A stretch of 64,000 bases of DNA, taken from positions 1-64,000 of the forward strand of contig JBCBCY010000012.1 in the NCBI GenBank assembly GCA_038530285.1. Direction: 5' to 3'. The notes under the pieces were generated by a model that ran no database searches, was not told the DNA's origin, and saw only the letters and a program-made list of their open reading frames with translations. Below, in pieces: positions 7,486-15,513 of this stretch (position 1 is its first letter; the number at the start of each line of letters is the position of its first letter). The DNA comes from JASJAR01 sp038530285. Its GTDB lineage: Bacteria; Pseudomonadota; Alphaproteobacteria; Rhodobacterales; Rhodobacteraceae. A program made the position numbers and the translations under genes.

Positions 7486-9129
7486 TCAGGCCCCGGCCTC
7501 CTGGGGCTCTCCGGTTGCCTCGGTCGCCTCGCCGTCGCCTTCGTTTTCCTCGTCAGCCAGAAGTTCGGTCGGATCGACCCAGCCCAGTCCAACACGGGCC
7601 GTCATGACCATGTGCTGAGCCTCTTCAAGGCTGACATCGAAGGGTTCGAGAATGCCGTCATCCTTGACCCGTTCGCCGTCGACCGTCGTCCAGCCGCCAG
7701 CCAGTTCCCAGTCAGCACAGGTCGCGAAGTCTTCCAGCGTTTTCACGCCGTCTTCGGCCAAGGCCTGAATCATCTGCGGCGATAGCCCATCGAAGTCCAT
7801 CAGGCTTTGTTCCGCCCCAAGCTCGATCGCTTTGTCCAGGGCGGCCTTGTTCAGCGCCTCAAGGTGATCGCGCGCGCGGGCCTGAAGTTCAGACGCAGTG
7901 TCTTCATCCACACCGTCAATCACCAAAAGCTCATTCGCTTCCACATAGGCGACTTCTTCAAGGTTGGTGAAGCCTTCGGACACCAGAAGCTGGGCGAAGA
8001 ACTCGTCCAGATCCAGCGTGTCGACAAAGAGCTTGGTGCGCTCTTCAAATTCAGCCTGACGACGCGCGCTTTCCTGTTCTTCCGTCATAATGTCGATATC
8101 AAGCCCGGTCAGCTGGGACGCCAGCCGCACGTTCTGGCCGCGCCGCCCGATGGCCAGCGACAGCTGTTCATCTGGCACCACAACTTCGATCCGCTGGGCT
8201 TCTTCATCGATCACCACCTTGGCGACCTCTGCGGGTTGCAAAGCGTTCACAAGGAAGGTCGCCTGGTCTTCGTTCCACGGAATGATGTCGATCTTTTCGC
8301 CCTGAAGCTCGTTGACGACCGCTTGCACGCGCGAGCCGCGCATCCCCACACAGGCCCCCACGGGATCAATCGAGTTGTCATAGGAAATCACCGCGATCTT
8401 GGCGCGACTGCCGGGGTCACGGGCAACCGCCTTGATCTCGATGATGCCATCATAGATTTCGGGCACTTCCATCTTGAACAGTTCGGCCATGAATTCCGGT
8501 GCCGTGCGCGACAGGAAAATCTGGGGGCCGCGCGGTTCACGGCGCACATCCTTGATGAAACACCGGATGCGGTCGTTCGGCCGGTAGCTTTCGCGGCCGA
8601 TCTTTTCGTTCCGGCGCAGCACGGCTTCGCCCGCGCCCACATCGACGACCACATTGCCGTATTCTTCGCGCTTGACCTGGCCGTTGATGATCGTGCCGGC
8701 GCGGTCCTTGAACTCTTCGAACTGGCGGTCGCGTTCGGCTTCACGGACCTTCTGCAAGATCACCTGTTTGGCCGATTGCGCCGCGATCCGGCCCATATCC
8801 ACCGGCGGGACTTCTTCCACGAAGGTGTCGCCGGGTTTGGGGTCATCGAGGTATTGCTTGGCCTGTTCGGGCGTCATCTGCGCCTGGTAGTTTTCCAGCT
8901 CTTCCTCTTCAGGGTCGATCACCGTGCGCACACGGGTAAACGAAGCCCGGCCCGTTTTACGGTCAATCGACACGCGAATGTCCATCTCGGCGCCGTAGCG
9001 CGACTTCGCCGCCCGGGCGAGGCTTTCTTCCATCGCTTCGATCACCAACGCGGGATCGATCATTTTCTCACGCGCAACGGCTTCCGCCGTCTGCAACAAT
9101 TCCAGCTGGTTGGCTGAGGTAATGGCCAT
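7486..9129 (-). CDS. nusA: Transcription termination/antitermination factor NusA
   Basis: NusA binds RNA polymerase and nascent RNA and modulates pausing, intrinsic termination and antitermination. The 547-residue protein has the N-terminal RNAP-binding domain (LLQTAEAVAREKMIDP), an S1 domain (about 130-200), KH1 and KH2 domains (VGACVGMRGSRVQAV, LAIGRRGQNVRLAS), and a C-terminal pair of acidic helix-hairpin repeats with an acidic tail. It lies 3 bp downstream of rimP and just before the ylxR gene. The terminator-like hairpin in the operon leader (9724-9744) is a plausible site for NusA-dependent self-control. Confidence 0.97.
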   Translation of the reverse strand: MAITSANQLELLQTAEAVAREKMIDPALVIEAMEESLARAAKSRYGAEMDIRVSIDRKTGRASFTRVRTVIDPEEEELENYQAQMTPEQAKQYLDDPKPGDTFVEEVPPVDMGRIAAQSAKQVILQKVREAERDRQFEEFKDRAGTIINGQVKREEYGNVVVDVGAGEAVLRRNEKIGRESYRPNDRIRCFIKDVRREPRGPQIFLSRTAPEFMAELFKMEVPEIYDGIIEIKAVARDPGSRAKIAVISYDNSIDPVGACVGMRGSRVQAVVNELQGEKIDIIPWNEDQATFLVNALQPAEVAKVVIDEEAQRIEVVVPDEQLSLAIGRRGQNVRLASQLTGLDIDIMTEEQESARRQAEFEERTKLFVDTLDLDEFFAQLLVSEGFTNLEEVAYVEANELLVIDGVDEDTASELQARARDHLEALNKAALDKAIELGAEQSLMDFDGLSPQMIQALAEDGVKTLEDFATCADWELAGGWTTVDGERVKDDGILEPFDVSLEEAQHMVMTARVGLGWVDPTELLADEENEGDGEATEATGEPQEAGA

Positions 9130-9132
9130 GGT

Positions 9133-9708
9133 CTAGGTCTCCTCGTCCCCGTCCATCAGGGTTTCAATTTCGTCAAACTGGGCCTCATCGACGGCCCCTG
9201 CATCTTTGCGCGCACGCAACACGTCGCGGATCAACTCATCAGTCAGCACAAGTTTGGCGTCCGTAAGCCAGTCAAACTTCAGCCCGACCGTGCCTTCTTC
9301 GATTGCGATCAGCACTTCGTCGCCTTCGGTGCCTTCCAGCACGCCTTTGAAGCGGCGGCGGCCATCGATCATCTCATCGGTTTCCAACTTGGCGTCATAG
9401 CCTTCCCAGGCGTCAAAATCCTTGAGCCGGGTCAGCGGCCGATCAATCCCGGGGCTGGACACTTCCAGCGTATAATTGTCCTCAATCGGGTCTTCCACAT
9501 CCAGGGTGGCAGACACGGCTGTCGAGATCGCGGCACAATCATCAACCTCAATCCCGCCATCGGGGCGTTCGGCCATGATTTGCAAGGTCTTTGTCTTGCC
9601 GCCCATCAGCCGCACGCGCACGATTTCAAAGCCCAGATCATCCACCACGGGGGCGATGATCTCGGCGATGCGCCGGTCGAGGCTGGCTTTGGCAATAAGG
9701 TCAGACAT
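9133..9708 (-). CDS. rimP: Ribosome maturation factor RimP
   Basis: RimP assists 30S subunit assembly. The 191-residue protein starts at ATG 9708 (MSDLIAKASLDRRIAEII) and carries the family motifs GFEIVRVRLMGG and LEVSSPGIDRPLTRLKDF. An in-frame extension to 10437 exists but crosses the terminator-like hairpin and the divergent gene on the other strand, and has no protein-like character, so it is rejected. RimP is the first gene of the rimP-nusA-ylxR-infB operon. The ribosome binding site is weak: the T-tract of the leader hairpin lies only about 15 bases upstream of the start. Confidence 0.93.
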   Translation of the reverse strand: MSDLIAKASLDRRIAEIIAPVVDDLGFEIVRVRLMGGKTKTLQIMAERPDGGIEVDDCAAISTAVSATLDVEDPIEDNYTLEVSSPGIDRPLTRLKDFDAWEGYDAKLETDEMIDGRRRFKGVLEGTEGDEVLIAIEEGTVGLKFDWLTDAKLVLTDELIRDVLRARKDAGAVDEAQFDEIETLMDGDEET

Positions 9709-9723
9709 CGGGGGTCCAGAAAC

Positions 9724-9744
9724 AAAAAACGGGCCAGCGGCCCG
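9724..9744 (-). terminator. Leader terminator/attenuator candidate of the rimP-nusA-infB operon
   Basis: On the minus strand CGGGCC (9744-9739), a 3-base loop and GGCCCG (9735-9730) form a 6-bp GC-only stem followed by six U residues (9729-9724). No minus-strand gene lies directly upstream (the neighbour is divergent), so this intrinsic terminator sits inside the untranslated leader of rimP, about 15 bases before its start codon. Attenuation before rimP (yhbC/p15a) is known for the E. coli nusA operon, which makes regulatory premature termination the natural reading. It could also simply be a structured ribosome-site element. Confidence 0.6.
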
Positions 9745-9858
9745 AGCGTTGTTCCGGTGGGCTCTGGGGGTGGAGGCCAGTGCGCCGCTGTTGAGCGTGA
9801 TATAGGCGAGCCCCCAGAGGTCTGCAAGGGGTTTCGCCGCGCCTTCGCGCGCCGAGAC

Positions 9859-9910
9859 GTTGGGGGGCCAGCCCCCCAAACCCCCCGGAGTATTTTTGCC
9901 AGGATGAAGC
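9859..9910. repeat. Intergenic hairpin plus GGAGTATTTTTG-type element
   Basis: TTGGGGGGCCAGCCCCCCAA is an 8-bp inverted repeat with a 4-base centre, followed at once by ACCCCCCGGAGTATTTTTG and then CCAGGATGAAGC. I recall near-identical CCCCGGAGTATTTTTG...GATGAAG strings as a frequent intergenic repeat in Rhodobacteraceae genomes. Only this copy is visible in the window. It lies between the divergent rimP and DUF1800 genes, on the side of the DUF1800 start. Confidence 0.5.
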
Positions 9911-9975
9911 CAAACGACTTTTACGCGACGGAAAGCAAAACCGGTGTCGTATAACAGCCCAGAACGGAGGATTGG

Positions 9976-11301
9976 ATGTTTGCACCCCAGACCATCGCTG
10001 CGATCCGGTACGGCTATGGCTTTGCCCCGGGCGAGGTGCCACCGCGCGATGCCGCGGGCCTGATCAGCGCTTTGTCCAACCAAACCCCCGCCCCCCGCGT
10101 TCCCATGCGCGAGCGGATCGCTCTGAACCAGGCCTACCGCGATGCGGGGCGCGAAAATGACGAGACCGCGCGTCAGAAAATCCGCCGCAGAATTGGCGAC
10201 ATGATGAGCGATGATTTCCGCCAGATGATTGCCGACGCCGTGACCGGCCCGGGATTTGCCGAACGGCTGGTGTGGTTCTGGGCGGATCACTTTACGGTGG
10301 CGGTGAACAGCCCCGTCATGAGGCTGGCGGTCGGTGACTATATCGCCAGCGCAATCCGGCCCCATATCGGGGGGCGGTTTCAGGACATGCTGCAGGCTGT
10401 GGTCACCCATCCCGCGATGCTTGTCTATCTTGACCAAATCTCGTCCGTGGGGCCCAATTCAGTTGCAGGTCAGCGCCGCGACCGCGGTCTGAACGAAAAC
10501 CTTGCCCGTGAAATCCTGGAACTGCACACGCTGGGCGTCGGCGCGCCTTACAACCAGACAGACGTGCGCGAACTCGCAAACCTGCTCACTGGGCTGTCCG
10601 TCGGGCGCGAGGGGTTTACCTACCGCCACCGGATGAGCGAGCCGGGCGAACGCAAGATACTTGGCAAAACCTATGGCCGCCGGACGCCCGGGCTGGATCA
10701 GATCAAAGAGGCGCTTGGCGATATCGCAATGCATCCCGCGACCGCGCGCCATCTGGCCGAAAAGCTGGTTGTGCATTTTGTGGGTGGACCGCCAGACCCT
10801 GACTGGACCCGGACGATTGCGATGGCCTATCTGGACACCGGCGGCGATCTGCGTGCGACCTATGCCGCGATGCTGGCGGATGCGCGCGCCTGGACCGGCG
10901 CGTTCGCCAAAGCCAAGACACCATTTGACTTCATCGTCTCTGCGCTGCGCGCCAGCGGGGCAACGGCAAAAGACATCGCCGATATGCCACGCCGAGATTT
11001 GCGGCAGGGCATCGTGGGTGCGCTGGGATTGATGGGCCAGCCGCCGTTTCAGCCCCAGGGCCCGGATGGTTGGCCCGAAAACCCCGAAGCCTGGATCACA
11101 CCGCCAGGCCTTGCTGGCCGGATCCGCTGGGCCGCGGCCTATTCTGAAAAAGTCCTCAAAGATCGTGATCCGCGGAGCTTTCTTGAAACCGCCCTGGGCG
11201 ATGTTGCCCCGCCCACCCTTCGGTTTGCTGTCGCCGGAGCAGAATCGCGTATCGAAGGCTGCGCGCTGACGCTCGCTTCGCCCGAGTTCAACAGGAGATA
11301 G
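9976..11301 (+). CDS. DUF1800 family protein
   Basis: A 441-residue protein with typical DUF1800 features: an N-terminal segment beginning MFAPQTIAAIRYGYGFAPGE, the core LVWFWADHFTVAVNS, the block NENLAREILELHTLGVGAPYNQTDVRELANLLTG, and the C-terminal FLETALGDVAPPTLRFAVAGAESRIEG. I see no classical signal peptide. It is followed 3 bp later by a DUF1501 gene, and this pairing is conserved in many bacteria. The biochemical role of the family is unknown. The start at 9976 is preceded by CGGAGGA. Confidence 0.85.
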   Translation: MFAPQTIAAIRYGYGFAPGEVPPRDAAGLISALSNQTPAPRVPMRERIALNQAYRDAGRENDETARQKIRRRIGDMMSDDFRQMIADAVTGPGFAERLVWFWADHFTVAVNSPVMRLAVGDYIASAIRPHIGGRFQDMLQAVVTHPAMLVYLDQISSVGPNSVAGQRRDRGLNENLAREILELHTLGVGAPYNQTDVRELANLLTGLSVGREGFTYRHRMSEPGERKILGKTYGRRTPGLDQIKEALGDIAMHPATARHLAEKLVVHFVGGPPDPDWTRTIAMAYLDTGGDLRATYAAMLADARAWTGAFAKAKTPFDFIVSALRASGATAKDIADMPRRDLRQGIVGALGLMGQPPFQPQGPDGWPENPEAWITPPGLAGRIRWAAAYSEKVLKDRDPRSFLETALGDVAPPTLRFAVAGAESRIEGCALTLASPEFNRR

Positions 11302-11304
11302 CCC

Positions 11305-12468
11305 ATGACCACACGGCGCAGCTTTCTGACCCGTACTTTGGCGCTTGGGTGTTCGGCCGCCGCCAGTCCGCTGGTCACGCCCGTGACCTTTGCGGCGACA
11401 CCAGGCGACAACCGGCTGGTGGTGATCATCCTGCGCGGCGCGATGGACGGGCTTGATGTGGTCCGCCCTTTGGGCGACCCCGCCCTCGCCCGCCACCGCC
11501 CAAACCAGGACGGCGCGCTGATCCTGAACGATTTCTGGGGTGTCCACCCCGCGCTTGAACCACTGGTCCCTTTGTGGGCGGCCGGTGAATTGAGTTTTGC
11601 CCATGCCGTATCGACGCCTTACCGCGACAAGCGCAGCCATTTCGACGGGCAGGATTTTCTGGAAAACGGCGGCTTTCGCGCAGATGGCACCCTGACGGAC
11701 GCCCGCGATGGCTGGCTGAACCGGCTTGTAGCCGACCTGCCCGGTGCGACAGCCGAAACCGCCTTTGCGGTGGGGTCCGAGAACCTGTTGCTGACGTCGG
11801 GTGCCGCGCCGGCCAGCACCTGGGCGCCCGAGGCAGATCTTGATCTTAGCCCGCAGGCCGAGTTGTTGCTGGAAAAAATCTATGCCGGTGACCCGCTGTT
11901 TCATGCCGCCGCGATGCAGGCAATCGCGCTGTCGGCAGACACCGAAGGCAACATGGCCGGCACCCGGCGCCGGGGGCGGGCCAAGGCGCTGGCGGATTTC
12001 GCCGCAGGACGCCTGCGCGAAGAAACTCGCCTTGCCGCCTTTTCCATTGGCGGGTGGGACACCCACGCCCGCCAAGCAAACGCCTTGCCCCGCGCGCTGA
12101 GGGAACTCACCGATGCGGTCCTTGCGTTGAAAGCAGGCCTTGGCCCCCTGTGGGGCAAAACGGCGGTGCTTTGCCTGACGGAATTTGGCCGGACTGTCCG
12201 CGAAAACGGCTCAGGCGGGACCGACCACGGCACAGGCGGTGCCGCGATCTTTGCAGGGGGCGCGCTGAAGGGTGGGCAGATCATGGGGGATTGGCCCGGG
12301 TTGGGCGATGGCGCGCTGTATCAAGACCGCGACCTGATGCCCACGCGCGACGTGCGCGCCTATGCGGCCCATGCAATCGCTGCGCTTTTGCCCGTGGGCA
12401 CATCCACCATTGAAAGCCGGGTTTTTCCGGGGCTCGAAATGGGTGCAGACCCCGGGCTTATCCTTTGA
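11305..12468 (+). CDS. DUF1501 family protein, Tat-exported
   Basis: A 387-residue protein starting MTTRRSFLTRTLALGCSAAAS, a twin-arginine (RRSFLTR) signal, so it is exported folded and may carry a cofactor or metal. The body has the DUF1501 hallmarks VVIILRGAMDGLDVVRP, FAHAVSTPYRDKRSHFDGQDFLENG, GGWDTHA and TEFGRTVRENGSGGTDHGTGG, which resemble metal-binding positions of the alkaline-phosphatase/sulfatase superfamily. AGGAGA upstream supports the start. It probably works with the DUF1800 protein just upstream, but the substrate is unknown. Confidence 0.85.
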   Translation: MTTRRSFLTRTLALGCSAAASPLVTPVTFAATPGDNRLVVIILRGAMDGLDVVRPLGDPALARHRPNQDGALILNDFWGVHPALEPLVPLWAAGELSFAHAVSTPYRDKRSHFDGQDFLENGGFRADGTLTDARDGWLNRLVADLPGATAETAFAVGSENLLLTSGAAPASTWAPEADLDLSPQAELLLEKIYAGDPLFHAAAMQAIALSADTEGNMAGTRRRGRAKALADFAAGRLREETRLAAFSIGGWDTHARQANALPRALRELTDAVLALKAGLGPLWGKTAVLCLTEFGRTVRENGSGGTDHGTGGAAIFAGGALKGGQIMGDWPGLGDGALYQDRDLMPTRDVRAYAAHAIAALLPVGTSTIESRVFPGLEMGADPGLIL

Positions 12469-12470
12469 CC

Positions 12471-12496
12471 AAAAAGGCGGCCCCGATGGGACCGCC
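12471..12496 (-). terminator. Rho-independent terminator for the CAP-domain gene
   Basis: Read on the minus strand, GGCGGTCCC and GGGGCCGCC form a 9-bp stem with one mismatch around a 3-base loop, followed by TTTTT (12475-12471). It ends the minus-strand gene at 12519 and sits 2 bp beyond the DUF1501 stop. Confidence 0.75.
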
Positions 12497-12518
12497 ACAT
12501 CGTCTTGTGGATTGGCGT

Positions 12519-13151
12519 TTAGCCGATGAAGTTCTGGGTCACCCAGTAGCGCCCGCAATATTGCGCGTTGGGATCGAACGCGACTGCAACAGCGGTCTTC
12601 GACACGCGGCCATCCAGAATGTTCTTACGGTGGCCGGGGCTATCCATCCAAAGCTGCACGATATGACGCGCAAGCGAGGCATAGGAGTGCGCCGGCAGGG
12701 CCTGACCGTCATAGGTTGAAAACTGGCAGGCCGAAGAATTGAGGATTTTGAAACGGCGATTGTCGATCCGGTAGCGGTGCACCATGCCGATATTCTCGGA
12801 CCCCGTCCGGAACCGCACGCCGGTGGACTTGATCCGCTGTGACAGTGACGCTTGACCGGGCACAGTGCTCTTGTGCGACAGGATCTGACGCGTCGCCATC
12901 CAGTTGGAATGCCCACGCGCGACTTTGGCAACACCGTTTCCGGCATCTCCAACAGGGCGCAGACCTGCGCGGCAACGGTGATAGTTCACCTCGGCCCGGA
13001 CCGCATTGTCGAACAGGTTTTGATTGATCCGACTGGTAGGAACAACAATTTGCGACGCCTTCGCGGACACGTTCCGCGAACAGGCATCGGCGACAGTAGC
13101 ACTCAGCAGCAAGGCAGCGCCGCAAGCAACAGCAAACAGTTTCACTCTCAT
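12519..13151 (-). CDS. Secreted CAP-domain (SCP-like) protein
   Basis: A 210-residue exported protein with a CAP/SCP fold. The start at ATG 13151 is chosen because it opens a signal peptide (MRVKLFAVACGAALLLSATVADAC); the frame extends to 13208 without similar support. The domain shows the family order: VNYHRCRAGLRPV, then GVAKVARGHSNWMATRQILSHKS, ENIGMVHRY, and VQLWMDSPGHRKNILDGRVSKTAVAVAFDP. Bacterial CAP proteins have been linked to lipid or peptidoglycan binding and some have peptidase activity, but this one cannot be assigned. A second CAP-domain gene lies at 21943. Confidence 0.82.
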   Translation of the reverse strand: MRVKLFAVACGAALLLSATVADACSRNVSAKASQIVVPTSRINQNLFDNAVRAEVNYHRCRAGLRPVGDAGNGVAKVARGHSNWMATRQILSHKSTVPGQASLSQRIKSTGVRFRTGSENIGMVHRYRIDNRRFKILNSSACQFSTYDGQALPAHSYASLARHIVQLWMDSPGHRKNILDGRVSKTAVAVAFDPNAQYCGRYWVTQNFIG

Positions 13152-13275
13152 CCCCAGGTCCCTAAACACGCGATCCCCCACTGGACCGTTGCGCGCGTTC
13201 ATGGCCAAACCTAGGCGACTGACCGACGAGGTTAAGTCAATAACCCCGCCTCAGCGACAATCCGCCAGAAGCGAT

Positions 13276-14259
13276 CTAATTGTTCGTGAAACTGCGCCTT
13301 AAGGCATCCGACGTGCGCACAAGTTCGGCAGTAATCCCAGGCTCAGACAAGGCGTGCCCGGCCCGCGGGATCATCACCAGACGCGACGCGGGCCATGATT
13401 CGTGGAGCCGCATCGCAGAATGTGGCGGACAGATCATGTCATACCGCCCCTGCACGATGGTGCCGGGGATCTTCGCAATCTTGTCGATGTTCTGCAAAAT
13501 CCAACCGTCGGTCTCAAGAAATCCGGCATTTGCGAAATAGTGGTTTTCCAGCCGCGCGAAGGCGCGGGCGTATTCGGTAGGGCTGTCGCCGCCGGGTCCG
13601 TCATTCTCGATCGACGCCAGGGTGTTTTCCCAAGATGTCCAGGCGCGCGCGAACCGCGTCTCAATCGCATGATCGTCTGAAAACAGCCGCCGCCCGTACG
13701 CCTCAATCAGATCGCCACGCTCATCTTCGGGGATAAGATTGCGGAACCGCGCCCAAACATCCGGCCAGAACTTGCCAGCACCCCCGGCATAGAACCAATC
13801 AAGCTCATCGCGGGTCATAAGGAAAACGCCGCGCAAGATCAGGCTAAGCGTACGTGCGGGATGGGTGACCGCGTAGATCAGCGCCAACGTCGCCCCCCAG
13901 GACCCGCCAAAGACGATCCAGCGGTCGATCTCCAGCTTTTCGCGGATCAGCTCGATATCGCGCACCAGATGCCAGGTGGTGTTGGCCTCCACGCTGGCAT
14001 GGGGCCGCGACCGGCCACAGCCACGCTGATCGAACAGAATAATCCGGTAATGGGTCGGGTCGAAGTAGCGCCGCATCGCAGGGCTGCACCCACCGCCCGG
14101 GCCGCCGTGAAACACCACAATCGGCACCCCGTCGGGATTGCCGCATTGCTCGATATAAACCCGGTGACCATCGCCCACGTCCAGCATCCGCTGATCGAAC
14201 GGATCGATCGGCGGATAGAGAAACTGGCTTGCGGCCTTTTTGCCCGAGGATTTGTCCAT
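13276..14259 (-). CDS. pip: Proline iminopeptidase
   Basis: An alpha/beta hydrolase of family S33 that removes N-terminal proline from peptides. The 327-residue protein has FHGGPGGG (oxyanion-hole region, about 50-57), the nucleophile elbow GGSWG with Ser110, FDQRGCGRSRPH, the acid in the GRYDMICP segment and the catalytic His in RAGHALSEPG. The ATG at 14259 (MDKSSGKKAASQF) is preferred over the longer frame to 14295. The gene is divergent from ubiG. The cytoplasmic location is inferred from the absence of a signal peptide. Confidence 0.92.
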   Translation of the reverse strand: MDKSSGKKAASQFLYPPIDPFDQRMLDVGDGHRVYIEQCGNPDGVPIVVFHGGPGGGCSPAMRRYFDPTHYRIILFDQRGCGRSRPHASVEANTTWHLVRDIELIREKLEIDRWIVFGGSWGATLALIYAVTHPARTLSLILRGVFLMTRDELDWFYAGGAGKFWPDVWARFRNLIPEDERGDLIEAYGRRLFSDDHAIETRFARAWTSWENTLASIENDGPGGDSPTEYARAFARLENHYFANAGFLETDGWILQNIDKIAKIPGTIVQGRYDMICPPHSAMRLHESWPASRLVMIPRAGHALSEPGITAELVRTSDALRRSFTNN

Positions 14260-14329
14260 CACCGCTCTATATACAGCGCAAACGCCCGCTGACACGGGGG
14301 TAGGCGAAGTTTATTCATGAGGAACCGCA

Positions 14330-15076
14330 ATGCCCAGCGCTCAAACCACGATTGATCCCGCCGAGATTGAGAAATTCCAGGCCATGGCAGCCGAATGGTG
14401 GGACCCGACCGGCAAGTTCAAACCCCTCCACATGCTCAACCCCTGCCGGCTCAACTACATCACCCGCCAGATCGCTGCGGAGTTCGACCGCGACCTGAAA
14501 GCGGAAAAACCCTTCGCGGGCCTGCGCCTTCTTGATATCGGCTGCGGCGGCGGACTTTTGTCAGAACCCATGACGCGGCTTGGGGCAACGGTGGTGGGCG
14601 CCGACGCGGCCGAACGCAATATCCCCGTGGCCCAGGTGCATGCCGAAGAGCAGGGTCTTGATATCGACTACCGCCACACCACCGCCGAAGCCCTGGTCGA
14701 TGCGGGTGAGGTTTTCGATGTGATCCTCAACATGGAAGTCGTGGAACATGTGGCCGACCCGCAAGCCTATCTTCAAGCCTGCCACGACCTGATGAAGCCC
14801 GGCGGGTTGATGGTCTGTTCGACCCTAAACCGTAACCCAAAGTCTTATGTCTTCGCGATCATCGGGGCCGAACACGTGATGCGATGGCTGCCCAAAGGGA
14901 CCCATGAATGGTCGAAGTTCATCACACCAGACGAGCTTTACGACCTTTTGCGCAACACCGGGCTTGATCCGGTGGACCGCAAAGGCATGGTCTTTAATCC
15001 CCTGGGCTGGTCCTGGGGCCTTTCGGACCGTGATCTTTCGGTGAACTACGTCACAACCAGTGTGCGGCCCGCCTAG
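14330..15076 (+). CDS. ubiG: Ubiquinone biosynthesis O-methyltransferase
   Basis: UbiG carries out both O-methylations of the ubiquinone ring with S-adenosylmethionine. The 248-residue protein begins with the family segment DPAEIEKFQAMAAEWWDPTGKFKPLHMLNP. Motif I is LLDIGCGGGLLSEP (about residue 68), followed by LNMEVVEHVADP and the membrane-contacting FAIIGAEHVMRWLPKGTHEW. The start at 14330 follows GAGGAA. Its TAG stop shares the four bases CTAG with the stop of the convergent MarR gene. Confidence 0.96.
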   Translation: MPSAQTTIDPAEIEKFQAMAAEWWDPTGKFKPLHMLNPCRLNYITRQIAAEFDRDLKAEKPFAGLRLLDIGCGGGLLSEPMTRLGATVVGADAAERNIPVAQVHAEEQGLDIDYRHTTAEALVDAGEVFDVILNMEVVEHVADPQAYLQACHDLMKPGGLMVCSTLNRNPKSYVFAIIGAEHVMRWLPKGTHEWSKFITPDELYDLLRNTGLDPVDRKGMVFNPLGWSWGLSDRDLSVNYVTTSVRPA

Positions 15077-15513
15077 GTGGTATCGAAACGGGTGCGCAAT
15101 TCGCGCAGCACCGGCAGGGCCGATTTTACCTTGTCGGTGCCAATCGCGGCGATCACGTCTGCTACGATCGGTTCAATCGCCTCAAGGGCGACATCGCGTG
15201 CGCGACGACCAGCCGGGCTGATCGACACCAGCTTGCGGCGCGCATCGTCCCAGTCCTGAAAAATGTGGACATGGCCCGCGGCGTCAAGCTTGCCAAGCGT
15301 GTTCGTCATCGCACCCTTGGTCAGGTGAAACGCCTTGGCAAGCTCGGCGGGGCTGCGTTCTGTGCCGGACCGCGCCAGAAAGTTCAGAACCGAAAAGTGG
15401 CTGATCTCCATCCCTTTGGGCAATGCCTTCGTCAGCCGCGCGCGCACCAATTGGTCAGCCATGAACAATTCGCTCAACAACGCCACGGCAAGTGGATCTT
15501 TGGGTTCGCTCAT
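15073..15513 (-). CDS. MarR family transcriptional regulator
   Basis: A 146-residue winged-helix regulator starting at ATG 15513 (MSEPKDPLAVALLSELFMADQ). The MarR core is visible: SVLNFLARSGTERSPAELAKAFHLTKGAMTNTLGKLDAAGHVHIFQDWDDARRKLVSISPAGRRA, that is, recognition helix plus the beta-wing DxRRK/LxxTxxG motif. Its start codon overlaps the nitrilase stop by one base (TGATG), so it is coupled to nitrilase, grxC and comF upstream. The ligand and targets are unknown. Confidence 0.88.
   Translation of the reverse strand: MSEPKDPLAVALLSELFMADQLVRARLTKALPKGMEISHFSVLNFLARSGTERSPAELAKAFHLTKGAMTNTLGKLDAAGHVHIFQDWDDARRKLVSISPAGRRARDVALEAIEPIVADVIAAIGTDKVKSALPVLRELRTRFDTT

Noticed and set aside
9709..10437. 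In-frame upstream extension of rimP to 434 residues
   Set aside because: It runs through the leader hairpin, the intergenic repeat and the opposite strand of the DUF1800 gene; the family length is matched by the start at 9708.
10459..12075. A 538-codon open frame on the minus strand across the DUF1800/DUF1501 genes
   Set aside because: It lies opposite two well-supported genes, has low-complexity Gly/Arg/Gln composition and no family motif; long antisense frames are expected in high-GC DNA.
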